Source: Endocalyx cinctus (lineage: Eukaryota > Ascomycota > Sordariomycetes > Amphisphaeriales > Apiosporaceae). From it: 64,000 bases of DNA. The notes under the pieces were generated by a model. It was not told where the DNA came from. It worked only from the letters and a program-made list of their open reading frames with translations, and made no database searches. Position numbers and translations under genes: made by a program. Positions 1 to 11,979 of this stretch are shown piece after piece; position 1 is the first letter of the stretch, and each line of letters starts with the position of its first letter. The DNA lies in assembly GCA_001600455.1 (NCBI GenBank), contig BCKC01000004.1, positions 2,356,001 through 2,420,000 of the forward strand, given 5' to 3'.

Positions 1-3000
1 AGTATATTTAGTATATATCAAACACGCATAGTGTAGAAATTCCCGCGGTTACTTGTCCGCTTATATGCCAACAAAATTATTGATAGACAATTCGACCTTT
101 CATCTTTTTAAACTAACCTAGGTCCTTTAACCCTGGTCTTGTCGGCGCAGGGTTCCCGCAGCTGCTCAACTTCCCCTTACTTTAGCTAGGGCTGTCGAGT
201 TGCTCGGTAGGGGCCACAAAAACAAGAAGCGGTTGCAAAAAAAGGAGACAGCCTCGCTTCTTGTGTGTAGTCTTCCCTATCAACAGTCTTAGTGAGGCGG
301 GAAGAAGCCATCTAACCTTAAAGAATCACGGATGTCATCCGGACACTATACGCGGTTAACTTGCAGTGGAACACATCCTAGTTTCCCGACCTCCCAACCA
401 GGTCCACTTACACAGTATATTACATCTCCCGACATCTCACATATATTTCGCGTACCACCTGCATCTGCAAGAACATCTCACTCGAAATTTACGAAACCGA
501 CCAGGAAAACAGCGCTTGTTTTAATCAACGTATACATACACTACCGCAGTAGAAACGGCTCCATACGGTTGACGGTTTGATCATTCCACGTAAGCACGAT
601 AGAGGCTCAAGTTGGTAGTTAAACATAGGAACAGAACAGTATCTTCTTTATATGTACCTATTCTTACGTTCTGCCGATATACACACCTAGATCATTGAAA
701 AAAAAAAATCGCATTTCCGCATCAAGAGCGGGTTACACAGCATTGGATAAATATTTAGGGATAGTACCCCATCAAATGGCCTCCATATAAAAAAGTGCGC
801 GACGATCGTATCCGAATAGCCTTACCTGAATACCTGACATGAAAATGCTAGAACTCAACAGCAAAACCTTAAAGAACAAAATTGTCACCGAGTACTTATA
901 AGTGATATGAGAAGCTGCGAAGTAGAGTCCTACAAAGACTCAAACATGTTGTTATATCACTTGAATGGGGGTAATTTGGATGGCAAGGCGTATGGGAAAG
1001 TCTTAGCAGAGAAAGGCTAGGATAATGATAAAGCCTATCAAGGATATATCCATTATGCGGAAGATCCTACTTATAGGAGAAGATGCTATGCAGTCTCTGG
1101 GTGCTATCGGAGTTTTAGGCACGATCTCTTAGGAACTAAGAACATCGTTCAGGGCAGTTCAATGCTAGGCTACCGTCGAAGAAACTACCTGCATATAGAA
1201 GAGATTCTTAAACGCGTTCTTAATGCAGAGGTCGCATTGGCGGAACCCGTCCTCCCGATAGAGGGAAAATAAAACAGCAGGAAGGGTCAAACCAACCATA
1301 CCAACAGATGTGGGGATATTTCTGGCCCTGTACATAATAGAGGCCATGGGTGGCTACTCTCGTGCGGCGGTTGGGGTCCAAGCAGCTATGCAGTGGAGCG
1401 GACCGCATCCTTCGAGGTCACTAGGTACTAACTACGTATTTCGCCGAATAATACACGTCAAGGGATGTACCGTAGTGTACCTGTGTCATAGCCCTCTGTC
1501 CGCACAGCTCGTGACTGAATCCTGTATAAGATCAAAAGGTCGACAGATCACCTAATGCTGTGCCCCGTTTTTGAATGCGAGGAATCTCAGTTAAGGCTGA
1601 GAGAAAGCGAGGTGGCTAGTCTGACCGTGACAGGCACTTAATCTACTACTGGCACGGGGTCGTCAATATGGCTTGATTAACGAAATGAGGAAGTTTTTAA
1701 GCTGATACACCGAAGTTGTTGCGCATAGCATTCAAGTTTCCCACATTGAAAACCCAATAACTAATTAAGCGCTGCTGAACAAGATTTTAAAAATGAACAT
1801 TGCCAGGTGTGAGGTACTTATGATGCTATATCATCCATTTGCCGCTCAAAGTGGATTCTGCATAGGCTAATGTCACGAGTACTTCCGCCGAAACTTTAAA
1901 TATACAAATCCGGGCTGAGAGACGCCATGGTGTAGGTGTAATCAGGTTGCTCTTACGTGCATCTGGATAGATGGACACACGCCCTGCGCCCACCAACTGA
2001 CAACAGTAAACAAAACGGTACACATTCAACTGCTTCTCAAACCCCGTTAAGTAGTATAAGAAAATTAGCCTTAGGTATATTTGAAGTCTGCGAAAAGGGC
2101 GAACATGGAAAGAAAGAAGGTGAGTAACGGGGATTGCCATACTATCTTACAAGTTTGAGAATTCACCGGAACCGGTTGGGGACGATGGTGGTGGCTTCGA
2201 TTAAGTGCAACTAACACCGGAATGGCTAGAAATTGGGCTGGTAGGCATAATATTGGCGCTGAAGCGCTAGGAGAATAAGAAGACGAAAAAAAAAGGATAT
2301 ACACAGTATGTTTTATGCTCGTGAAATCGACAAAGTATCCATTCTAGGGACAGAAAGATAACTAAACATTACGACTCAATATTGTATACAGTATAATAAC
2401 ACGATGCGGACGAGCAGTACGGGTCGAGATGAAGCACCCTAGTAATGAGATGACATCCTGGTTTCGACCGCGAATAAGATTGGCGATTCAAGTGATAGAT
2501 CAGTTCTATATAACGCCTATAAGGCTGACTGGTGGGCTTACATCTGCATCAGGCCCGATCAGGAGACGATGAAGTACATAAGTCCTCAACCACCTCAGTC
2601 GACCCGACCAAATAGGTGACTTCTACTGATAGGATGAAGTCAACCGGAAACAAGCGGTGACCGGGTCCATCAGCGCCAACCTCAAGAGTGTGGTATGACG
2701 TCCAGTGAGTAGCTCATTCTTGCCACTCCTCAGAGCAAAGTAGCACTAGCCATTCTCGTGGTAGTAGTAGCAGCAGCAGCAGCATGCGCCGATGCATAGA
2801 TAAGCACTAGCTCTTATAGGGATACAAGTTTATGTGAACTGCGAGCTCTGCCGCTTTGGTTTGAGACAGGAACGGAGTTAGAGAGTTCAAGTTGTGGGTA
2901 AAGCATTTGACTGGTCAGTTGGTATCAGTAAAATATTTTCAATGTGAGTTAAATCGAAGACCATTCGGGTTTATATTACCAGTTGGTAAGCAGCAAGCCG

Positions 3001-3547
3001 CGGAAAAAAGTCGCTGTAAGATGACGCTGACTGGCTGAGTATGATTCCACGGTCACCGGGCAAAGCTCAGGTCTAGCAATAGCCGTATACAGCCGATGTC
3101 GTAGTGCATAGTGTTGATGTCTTGAACATGATCGTATGTACGGTCCTTCGGCAAGGAGGACTTTTACAAATGTAGAGAAACGCCATAGACTAAGAGGATG
3201 GTGATCATATAGACTACGCATCCACTCATGTCATCCACTCATACAACAAATCAATTTAAACTATAACAATAAGTAGTGTTAACCTCTAGACATTCCACAG
3301 CGAGCTGTACGACGAGATTTACATCGCCCTCGCCCTCGCCCCCTTCTATGGCTTTACGCCTACTCTACAAGAGGGAGGATCGCATAATTCCAAGGTAACG
3401 TTTATCCAACGTTTCCATAGCCTATTCGCATTAAGATTATGTATTTCTATACATACAGTTAGTGATCCCAAATCTAGAACAAGACGAGCAGGAAATTGAA
3501 GGTCGATTTACTTGATGCTCAAGTGATTTCAGCCTCAAGATGAAGCA
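1..3547. other. Gene-free stretch at left edge
   Basis: No open frame in this stretch shows a recognisable family, a consistent exon chain or a signal peptide; the short open frames (longest about 100 codons) overlap each other on both strands and look random. The only structure I see is a short GTA/GCA trinucleotide run near 2760-2785. It may be intergenic DNA or an eroded element. Confidence 0.5.
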
Positions 3548-4309
3548 TTAGGGCTGACCCTTGGGGACTGATGGGAAGAAATTTGGGTTGCTCAAGCGCT
3601 CGCGATTTCTTTTGGCCATTTCTGCCTGCCGTTTTCGGTCCACACGTTGCTGGTAGAAATTCCTAGAAAAGATATTAAAAAAAAAAAAAAAAAAGGGGGA
3701 GAAGAAATTGGTGGAAAGGGGTTAGCAGGGGAAAGGGAAAGGGGGGGAGGGGTTCGAAGCTTTATAACAACCTTTGTAAAGCAAAGACTCGCGGTTCATC
3801 CTCAGATCTAGGTTGAGGTTTTTCTGTTTTTTCTTTATCCTATAATTTTGATCAACATGAAGGAAATTTCAAGGGAATAACGGCAGCAAACCTTTTCTTC
3901 GATAGGTTTCGGGTCGTCCTTCTCTGTTTCCTCATCCTTCTTCTGATCTGAACCATCCTTGTCCTTCTTTTCGGCCTCCTTTTCTTTCTTCTTACGCTGC
4001 TTCTCTTCATACTCTTTCTTCAACTTTTCAATCTCTTCGTCCTGTTCTTTCTTCTTCCTGGCTGCTATGGCTTCATGATCTATGATAGGAGAGCAGAAAG
4101 TACTATCTTTCAGATGACTGGCACAAACGTAGAAGAAATCCTATTAGGACATGTCAGGGCAATTAAAGTATGATATTGAGTATGATTTTATTACGAACTT
4201 TGTTTTCTGGCGTAACAAGGACACTGGTACTAGGCTTGAAGCAAATATCGCACCCTCTGGCGGAGGTATCGGCCACCTTTCGGTGATGCCAGATATTTGG
4301 GAAGGACAT
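3548..4309 (-). CDS. vfa1: Vps4-associated protein 1 (Vfa1, DUF1742 family), four exons
   Basis: The gene is assembled as exons 4199-4309, about 3885-4140, about 3770-3826 and 3548-3662 on the minus strand. Vfa1 binds the AAA-ATPase Vps4 that recycles ESCRT-III at endosomes. The first exon begins MSFPNIWHHRKVADTSARGC and contains a CDICFKPS zinc-ribbon half; after a 58-nt intron the second half follows as DFFYVCASHLKD, giving the two CxxC-type pairs typical of the family. A long Lys/Glu coiled region (EEIEKLKKEYEEKQRKKKEK) follows, then FALQ joins RNFYQQRVDRKRQAEMAKRN and the protein ends NPNFFPSVPKGQP. The splice between 3826 and about 3885 is the least certain. Family assignment rests on the N-terminal zinc motif, the KKKEKE coil and the C-terminal NFYQ-R-RKR motif. 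Confidence 0.87.
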
Positions 4310-5238
4310 ATTTCTATTCCCTATTCTGGACCTTTAAAAGGGTATTCTGAATGATTAATTTACTTGTCACCTACAGCTATTTATTATATAGGTATAGATA
4401 TGTACTTTGTAGGCTTTATATATTTCTATATGTCCAAGTACAGAGTAAACGTAGGTAAGATAGAAAGATAGATAAGATATAAGATATAAGATAGCCCTGG
4501 AGATTATGATTGTTTGCCTAAAGTTAATAGTAGGTACTCCGTAGGCAATTGGGAATTGATGATTAATTAACCTAGTAGATAAGTCGGGGTTAATTACTTA
4601 ACAAGTATAAGGATTTACGATGAGTGTGGCTAGGTAGTTTTCCATTCTCCCCTTTTCCTATCTCTCCCTGCCTACCTACCTGCCTACCTCCTTTCTACGT
4701 AGTATCTACCTAGGCAGCTATCTATGTATTTGTCTCCCCCCCCNNNNNNNNNNNNNNNNNNNNNNNNNNNNNNNNNNNNNNNNNNNNNNNNNNNNNNNNN
4801 NNNNNNNNNNNNNNNNNNNNNNNNNNNNNNNNNNNNNNNNNNNNNNNNNNNNNNNNNNNNNNNNNNNNNNNNNNNNNNNNNNNNNNNNNNNNNNNNNNNN
4901 NNNNNNNNNNNNNNNNNNNNNNNNNNNNNNNNNNNNNNNNNNNNNNNNNNNNNNNNNNNNNNNCCCCCCCCCTTTTTATTTTTTTATTTTTTTAATTTTT
5001 TTTTTTTTTAAATGTGGCTGTGTGGCTGAAACACTAAGATCTTACTTGTACGTACTGGTAATTCACTACCTCGACGTCACCAAGTTATTACTATTATTAT
5101 TATTTTTAAAGAAAAAAAAATATATATATATATATATTAACGTACTGATATTTTGACTCGGTATATCTGTATTTGTATCCCTAAATATCTACTATATTTA
5201 TCACTTAATCGCAATTAACTATACAAACCTTTCTTCTC
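4310..5238. other. Divergent intergenic region vfa1/rtt106, interrupted by a gap
   Basis: This region separates the two divergent genes and should hold both promoters. It contains GATA/ATAAG-type short repeats near 4460-4495, CTACC/TGCC-rich repeats near 4660-4720, an N gap, and an ATT and TA microsatellite near 5095-5140. I see no coding potential. Confidence 0.6.
4744..4963. other. Assembly gap (220 N) inside a poly-C run
   Basis: The Ns are flanked on both sides by runs of C (4735-4743 and 4964-4972), so the missing sequence begins and ends in a C homopolymer. Confidence 0.98.
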
Positions 5239-6722
5239 ATGGCGCCTGAATTAGATATTCAGAAGCTCAAATTAGTCTTCAAGCCACGGCCAGATATAAT
5301 CGAAGATATCCAAAAAGCTGCAGGTATTGATTGATATCCATATTATATTTCTGTATTTTCTAGCAATGTGGTATAAACCAAACCACAATATCAATAAATC
5401 TCTTATCTAATTCGATGAAATATTCCAGATTCTCCATCCCGTGTACAGCTCTTCAATGCAATTGCTAGTTTTATACATGAACAAACGGGCGATCCCTCCT
5501 CCTCCGAGCCCTCCCACAAACGACGTCGCGTTGACATAGAACCATCGCAAAATACCAATTCTACAAGCATTTCGAATATTGAGTCTCCCGAAGAAATAGC
5601 AAAAGAGAATGTCTTGTTAGAAATCAAGGACATTTCCGTCTCTATTCCTCAGCGAAAAAAGTTCGATCTATGTTTGACGGCCAAACATATATATGCGCGC
5701 CCTCCTACAAGTCCCGCACCTGGAATTGTCTACGCCTGGGCCGATATTGGTACATATTGATTCACATAACCCGAATTAGAAATCTTGACTAATCATTCTT
5801 ATCAGAGTATGCTTTCTACGTTCCAGTGCCGGAGAAGTCTCAAGTACAACATAATTACATCCTCTTTCCCGCCAATTCTTATTTCCACACGAAAGCCAAC
5901 ACACCCTCTATCGACCCTTTAGTATTCACTGTATCGGCCGGTGCGCCGAAACCGGGTACCATTGGGGGCCCCAACGCTGCCGCCGCCTCTGCCGTTTCCG
6001 ATTCTTACAGCACTCTCTTCCACTGGGCGCTTAACAAGTGCCTACAGGCTGCCGGGCGGAACGTTCAGATAGTTGCCCCCGATCCGTCTAAGTTTCGCAG
6101 TCAAGCCCGTCAACCTCATCGACCCAAAGAACCGGCTGTACACGTGAAGGGTTTCAGAGGCTCAAAAGACGGCTACCTATTTTTCCTAGATAACGGCATT
6201 TTATGGGGCTTCAAAAAACCGCTATTATTCATACCGCTTGACAAAATTGCTGCCATTAGCTACACCAGCGTACTGCAGCGCACATTCAATATGGTGGTAG
6301 AAGTCTTCATTGGGGAGGGTGAGGAAAAAGAGGCGACGGAGGAGATAGAGTTCGCTATGTTGGACCAAGAAGATTATAACGGAATAAACGAGAGCTATGT
6401 CATGCACCACGGACTTCAAGATAGAAGTATGGCTGATCAGCGAAAGGCGAAAAGAGAGCTGATCGAGAATATAAAGGGGAAGAAGGGGGCTGATGACAAC
6501 GAAGAGAATGCGCTCGGCGCTGCTGGGGAAGACGAAATGTCGGAGTTACAAAAGGCCCAACTTGAGGCAGAGCAAAAGTTGCAAGACGAGGAAGACGAAG
6601 ATGAAGAAGACTACGATCCTGGATCAGACGGGGATAGCGATGGGTCGGGCACGAGTTCCGAAGAAGATGATGATGAGGATGGGGAAGGTGAAGCAGAAGA
6701 CGACGAAGACGAAGACGAATGA
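5239..6722 (+). CDS. rtt106: Histone chaperone Rtt106, three exons
   Basis: Exons are 5239-5323, 5429-5749 and 5806-6722; all phases close. Rtt106 deposits newly made H3-H4 (H3K56ac) behind replication forks and acts in silencing and transcription. The N-terminus ([20 protein letters not shown]) is followed by a basic KRRRVD patch, then the tandem PH-like region carrying the family hallmark [20 protein letters not shown] and the [20 protein letters not shown] strand series. The stretch [21 protein letters not shown] is typical of the Rtt106 middle domain. The last roughly 75 residues are almost pure Asp/Glu, a feature shared with other histone chaperones. The ATG is the only one consistent with the first splice donor, in phase 1. 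The short overlapping open frames on both strands near the acidic tail are composition shadows. Confidence 0.95.
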
Positions 6723-8248
6723 TAGCGCTGGCATTTCTACCTGTATCCATGCTTGCTTTGTAACACAACCCGACAAAATAAAGATACCCCGTGGCCTTTT
6801 ACCACGTTTAACCCATATTTTAAGAGGAAAGGAGTATATCTGCAACCTTGCGGGTCAGCTTAGCTAATTACTCCGTCCCCCTTTTCATACCAACCCACAG
6901 TAAACTCTTGCTAATAGACTTTCTGTAATGTTTCATGTCGTGATGACTTTCGTTAAAGATCAAGTTGTCGGCAAATTCATGGACTTGAGAACCGCTTCAA
7001 TTCATATACGAACACAAGAAAAATAGAGACTTGGTTTTGAGAAAAGACGTCCATACGGCCGAGAGGTCTCTAGCTAACTAGACTGAGTGCCAGCAAGCAT
7101 ATGGCAAACTACGAATAATATAGCGACTAGGGTTTGAGCTACGCATACTCGACATCAAAAAGTGGTTATTGACCGTAGACAAAGTACAGGAGGCGTATAC
7201 ATACTCGTCACTGTCTAGTTTGTGTTTCTACATACTTCAAGGTCAAGATATTGCAAGGATCGATCAATCTAACCAGGGTTATTATACCGAGCGCCCATCT
7301 TCATTGACAGGAGGCACACCTCCGAGACGATCTTCACAGACTATAATGTTTATTTAATGCTTCAAATTGCGTGACGGGCTGGCATCTCTCCAAAGATATC
7401 GTATGATAGACTAAACATTTTCATCCGGATAGCAAGGACGCGTAGGCCTCCTTCGTAGATTAGCTACCGAGATTTATGTACCACTCGTGTACCATCAAGA
7501 CGGATGATACAAGAACAACCATGACGACGAAATGATCTGAGATCTGTAAAACCGCAGCTCGACAGACAACTCCCTTCTTACCGTACACTGCTCCTAACGA
7601 TATCACAGGAAGAATCGAGGTTTACCCCTTGCAGGATAGATGTTTCCTACAATATCTGGTCTTCCCCATAATTGGGTTACCGGTCAGATTCGAAGCTAAG
7701 GCTTTGGTCCACCTGTGCTGTTCCGACGTCCGAATCAAGCCCATACCGCCGACCGAGGATGGATGACACATACTGTCTAACGTTACTACTATCATCATAC
7801 AGATGCGAGCAAGTGGAACAGATCTGTTAAATCAACTCATCAACTCCCATTTTGAGTAGCAACCTCGATTCTTTTAGGGGATATTTCTGTCGGACCAAGC
7901 ATTGTTTAACATATTTTATAATGACCGAATACTAACCGAACTACCGCATATCGTTCAAAAGAAATTGAAATAAAATAAATAAACAATTACATTGTCAAAA
8001 TGAGATTTGAAAGAGGGCTACATGAAATCAGCCGTTACACCATCTTATATCTTAGCTCGAGTGAGTGTAACTGATCTAGATGGAGAGGTGGTATATAAAA
8101 GTGGTAATGTGTTCGGAAACGTACAAGTAAAGAATCCATCAGAGGAGAGATTGACGTCGCTACATTGTTATCAATCTCTTAGAAAGAGGAAGAGAGAGAA
8201 AGAAAAGAAAAAAAAACGTGTATAAAGGGCCGGTTCTTTTATTTCGAA
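6723..8248. other. Intergenic, no gene seen
   Basis: About 1.5 kb between rtt106 and the protease gene. No protein-like frame or splice-compatible exon chain was found. A purine-rich AGAGAAAG tract at about 8180-8215 precedes the protease ATG, and a TATAAAG-like box lies at 8221. Confidence 0.5.
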
Positions 8249-10248
8249 ATGTTACTGGATATGCTTATCCCCGGCGTCGCCATCCTGGGCAGTACTGCCA
8301 CTGGATTCCTGCTTCGATGGGACAAGCCACTTCGCTTACCACTTAAACGATCCGATATGATTCCTTTTCATGAGTACCATGAAAAGGTCCAAACAGTGTC
8401 ATCAGCAGATGAAGTAAACCGCACGTTGCAGAGCTTCACTATGTTTCCTTACTCGATTGAAAGTCAGCTCAGAAATATTCATTCCTTCGTTTAATCTCAA
8501 GTTTCCATACTTCTTCACACATTCTCAGGGTGCTAATTTGAGTGAATGCAGTCGACGTAGGATTTCCAGCCAAGAAACTTACCGTGGGGTTCGATACGTC
8601 TTCGCCGCAGCTCTGGGTAAGTCCTGATTGTTCAACGGCACCGTCTCCCGGCGTTTGCGATAAGTCTGGACTTTATGATCCACGTATGTCCCGGACCTCG
8701 CGTGACTTCACCTGCGACGAGCCGTGGAGCTCCGAGTACCCTTCAGGAGGGATTGCCTGGGGATGCTACTACACGGATGTGGTCAAATATTCAGGTGAGT
8801 TTTCATCATCTAGATTGCGTTTCTCGCGCTACACTGAAAGCATAATGATATTTACCTGTGGCGTGTTTATTGTCTCGGAGTATAGGTTGGACCACGAGTC
8901 TTCAGATCGGCGTTGCGTCTCAGAGCCGGGGCGTATCCGCCGGCGTCATGGGTCTAGGCTTCGGTGGTAATAACACTTTTCTCGATCAGTTGGTTTCTCG
9001 GGGATACGTGGCTTCAAGACAGCTTAGTTTTGGGCTCGGGGCCATCACTCGATCGCCCGACCCGGGTATGGATATAGCAGGTGAGCCGACCATGGCGTGC
9101 CAAGTAACCATCAGCTTTTAACCTAGTATAACAGGAGAGCTGCTTTTTGGCGCTGTTGACGTCAAGAAGTATTCCGGAAATCTCCACAAACTTACCGTGT
9201 CTGACTATGGACCTGGCGTTCGGTCTAGGTGATTATAACACATACGGAAGGATTTTGGCATTACTGCTGCTGACACCGTTGACTAGGTACCGAGTGACCA
9301 TGACGTACACCGGTCTATCGGAAGCCGGTCATTGTTCGGTTCCTTTTATCTCGTCTGGTAGACATCCCGTCGTACTCAGTAGCGGATCTGTGTTCACTTA
9401 CCTGCCCGAGATCCTTATCGACGAGATGGCGGCTCAATTCTCAGGTGCCGTGTTTGTTCAGGCTTATAAGATGTGGAAAGTTTCTTGTCAGAACCGTAAT
9501 CGGAACACGACCATTGATTTTGGCTTTGGCGATGCTTCTATTCGAGTACCCTTGCGCGAGTTTATAGTACGAGTTGGCCAGACCTGTTACCTAGGAGCAA
9601 AGGGCATCACCAATGGCGTGCCATCGGTGCTCGGACAGAACTTTCTACGATCTGCGTACGGTGAGTGGTCCGAGAGATCTTGCACATTTAGATGATCGTC
9701 CTTTTAATCAAGGTCTTCGCGCAGCTTTGTTTGATTATGACGAGGCTTCGATATATCTTGCGCAGTTCCAAGACTGCGGTAGGTCGATCCAGACATATGG
9801 TTCGGAGGTTCTGAAGAAGCCGGGGAAATGTGTGGGAGCTTACGACTCAAACCTACGCCATTGCACAATGCTGGCCGGTAATAACGGGACGAGTCGTGCC
9901 ATGGCATACAACTCGACGCTGTTAAGACGTAACATGGCAATATCACGGAATACTACTACGGATATATCCCTTCGTCCGACCGCTATGCCAAAACCGAGTC
10001 GTTCAAAATTACCGAGTTCTCACCCTCACGTGCCTTCACCACCTCATCCCAGACCATTATCATCCAACCATACCTACTCTTCGACCGAGTATACCTCTAC
10101 ACATGCGACACACGGGTTGCCTCCCGTGGCATCGTCATTTCCCGGGACATCCGGAGGTGGCGGTCCCTTCAGCTCGACTCTAGTTCCCGTTCCAGTACCG
10201 CTCACAACGGCCTTGGTCTCGTCACAGCTGCCCGCCGCAGCACTCTGA
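8249..10248 (+). CDS. Pepsin-family (A1) aspartyl protease homologue lacking the second catalytic Asp, six exons
   Basis: Exons 8249-8462, 8552-8794, 8886-9080, 9135-9228, 9287-9660 and 9713-10248 join in phase to give 551 residues. The N-terminus has a hydrophobic stretch (LIPGVAILGSTATGFLL) that fits a signal peptide. The first pepsin lobe is clear: YSIEIDVGFPAKKLTVGFDT then SSPQLWV, with Asp86 in DTSS instead of the usual DTGS. The GVMGLGFGGNNTFLDQLVSRG block is typical of A1 proteases. In the second lobe the canonical DSG or DTG motif reads VVLSSGSVFTYLP, so the second catalytic Asp is Ser280; the surrounding fold residues are kept. The end of the second lobe, SVLGQNFLRSAY-G-LRAALFDYDEASIYLAQ, is normal. 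A Ser/Thr/Pro-rich tail of about 150 residues follows, as in GPI-linked yapsin-like proteins. It is probably secreted or wall-anchored and probably not proteolytic. Confidence 0.88.
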
Positions 10249-11567
10249 TCCGATTACGTTGACGGCGACGATCGTTTGTACGCCAAGTGAGCTTGGCACC
10301 TTTACTATACTATCGATATCATTCCTAGCCTTCGTTATCGACATCCTTGCTTACATGTTCATCCTTGACTATTCCATCTATTTTGTCTACGCCGGATACA
10401 TCAATCTATATACGACACTGGTTTAGCCTAGCACATCAAAATATGCATCCTTCTCACTCTCTTCAATTTGGAATGGTTGGTGGTGGACGGGTGGATAGAA
10501 TGACGGTCTTTTATTTATTTATTTATGTTGACTTTTCTTTTATTTTCCTCTTTCTTTTTCTTAGCCGGGAAAATACCTAGTAACTACCTACCTAGGCTAC
10601 CCAGGTAGGTACCAATGTTGATGGTTAGTTATGAACGTTGAGAAGATATGTAAACTCTTTCGTTTAGGCATCGATACGTACATGAGCATGTCTAACAAAG
10701 CAGACACAAGTTACTATGAATTTTATTCAAGGAAATTTGCACACAGGAAAAAAAAAAAAAAAACAAGGCAACGGGTAATCGGGTAGTTGCTTCAAGCCGA
10801 GCTAACGCATATTTTTTCTATACTATACATAGTAGAATATCAATCCGTGACTCCATATCGTATCGTATTCGTTGTCGTATCCGTGTTGAAGACAAGCGGC
10901 GTATATAGTAAACTTCTTTCGGAAAGAATTCCGGGCAAATAATAATTTGATATCAGGGGGTTTCAGTGACGACTTATTTTCTACCGTTATTTTAACGTAT
11001 TTCATCTTGTGCAGCAACGGAAAATATAAAAATCACGGTTACCGATATAGAAATAACATGACGTTGATAGGAACTCTTGAGCATGCAACCCTACCCTACC
11101 CTGCCTAAGTGCCCAGGTGTACAAGTATCCATGGATATGCCATATGGATATGGATATGCACATGGACAAATCTTTCTTGAAGATCTTGCGGGGTAATTGC
11201 TGGTATACCGTGATTTAGCCCACTTTAGGTTACTCGAGGTTAGCCAAACTGGCGGACTGGCTGGCCAGACAGTTCATTAATTACAGTGGACAGTAGTAAC
11301 CAAAAGCTAAGTGGTTGAATTTATGTCGGTGCCGTACTAAACCCGATACTTACCAAACCCGTTACCTATTAAACCCGCTACTTATCGGATAGCAGAGAAA
11401 CATAACGTTGGAACGGATCCGTACGAAACCGTTCCGATCTTGCATAAAAGTCTAAAAGGAAAAACATCTCATGAAATTTCAAGTGCGATATACATAAACA
11501 ACACCCAGGTAGGTAGTCAACTCGTTATCAAATCAATTTACCGTGTATAGGTATATATACCTTACGC

Positions 11568-11569
<2 letters not shown>

Positions 11570-11616
<47 letters not shown>

Positions 11617-11622
11617 TTTGTT
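11570..11622. repeat. TA/TG dinucleotide microsatellite
   Basis: A short TA run passes directly into about sixteen TG units and then TTTG units. Confidence 0.95.
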
Positions 11623-11802
11623 TGGATATCCATCGTATGGATATATCTAGTTACGTAGTACATACCTAGGTATATATATATATATTCACAGGTATACAAG
11701 TATAACTATATTTCCAGGTATCTCTCTCATCTCTCATCCCATTTACCATAACTCTGTATTTATTACTATTATTATTATTATTAGTATCATCATCATTCTT
11801 CA

Positions 11803-11850
11803 TTTCTTCTTCTTCTTCTTCTTCTTCTTCTTCTTCTTCTTCTTCTTCTC
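11803..11850. repeat. TTC trinucleotide microsatellite
   Basis: About fifteen consecutive TTC units lie 130 nt upstream of the P450 start. Read on the other strand they give a spurious poly-lysine frame. Confidence 0.95.
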
Positions 11851-11979
11851 CTTCTTCCTCTTCTTCATTGTCTTCTTCATTGTCTTCTTCAGCCTTATAA
11901 TAAATACAGCGTAAAAGGTTGAAAGCATAAGTACTTTAATCAAGCACATATATATGCCTACATTTGCCCCTATTTGCTT

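Larger units (their letters stand above)
10249..11979. other. Intergenic region rich in microsatellites
   Basis: The first 170 nt after the protease stop keep an open frame (+1) that encodes a hydrophobic segment (see findings). The rest holds CTACCTACCTAGG/CCAGGTAGGTACC repeats near 10580-10610, an A18 run near 10750, a (TA)(TG) dinucleotide tract at about 11570-11613, an ATT run near 11765-11785, and a TTC run. I see no gene. Confidence 0.6.

Noticed and set aside
6400..6867. Frames over the Rtt106 acidic tail on both strands
   Set aside because: GAA/GAC repeats give long frames in every direction; only the main frame is in phase with the upstream exons.
8007..8225. A short plus-strand frame upstream of the protease gene
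   Set aside because: Low-complexity Lys/Arg end and no link to the first protease exon; probably leader sequence.
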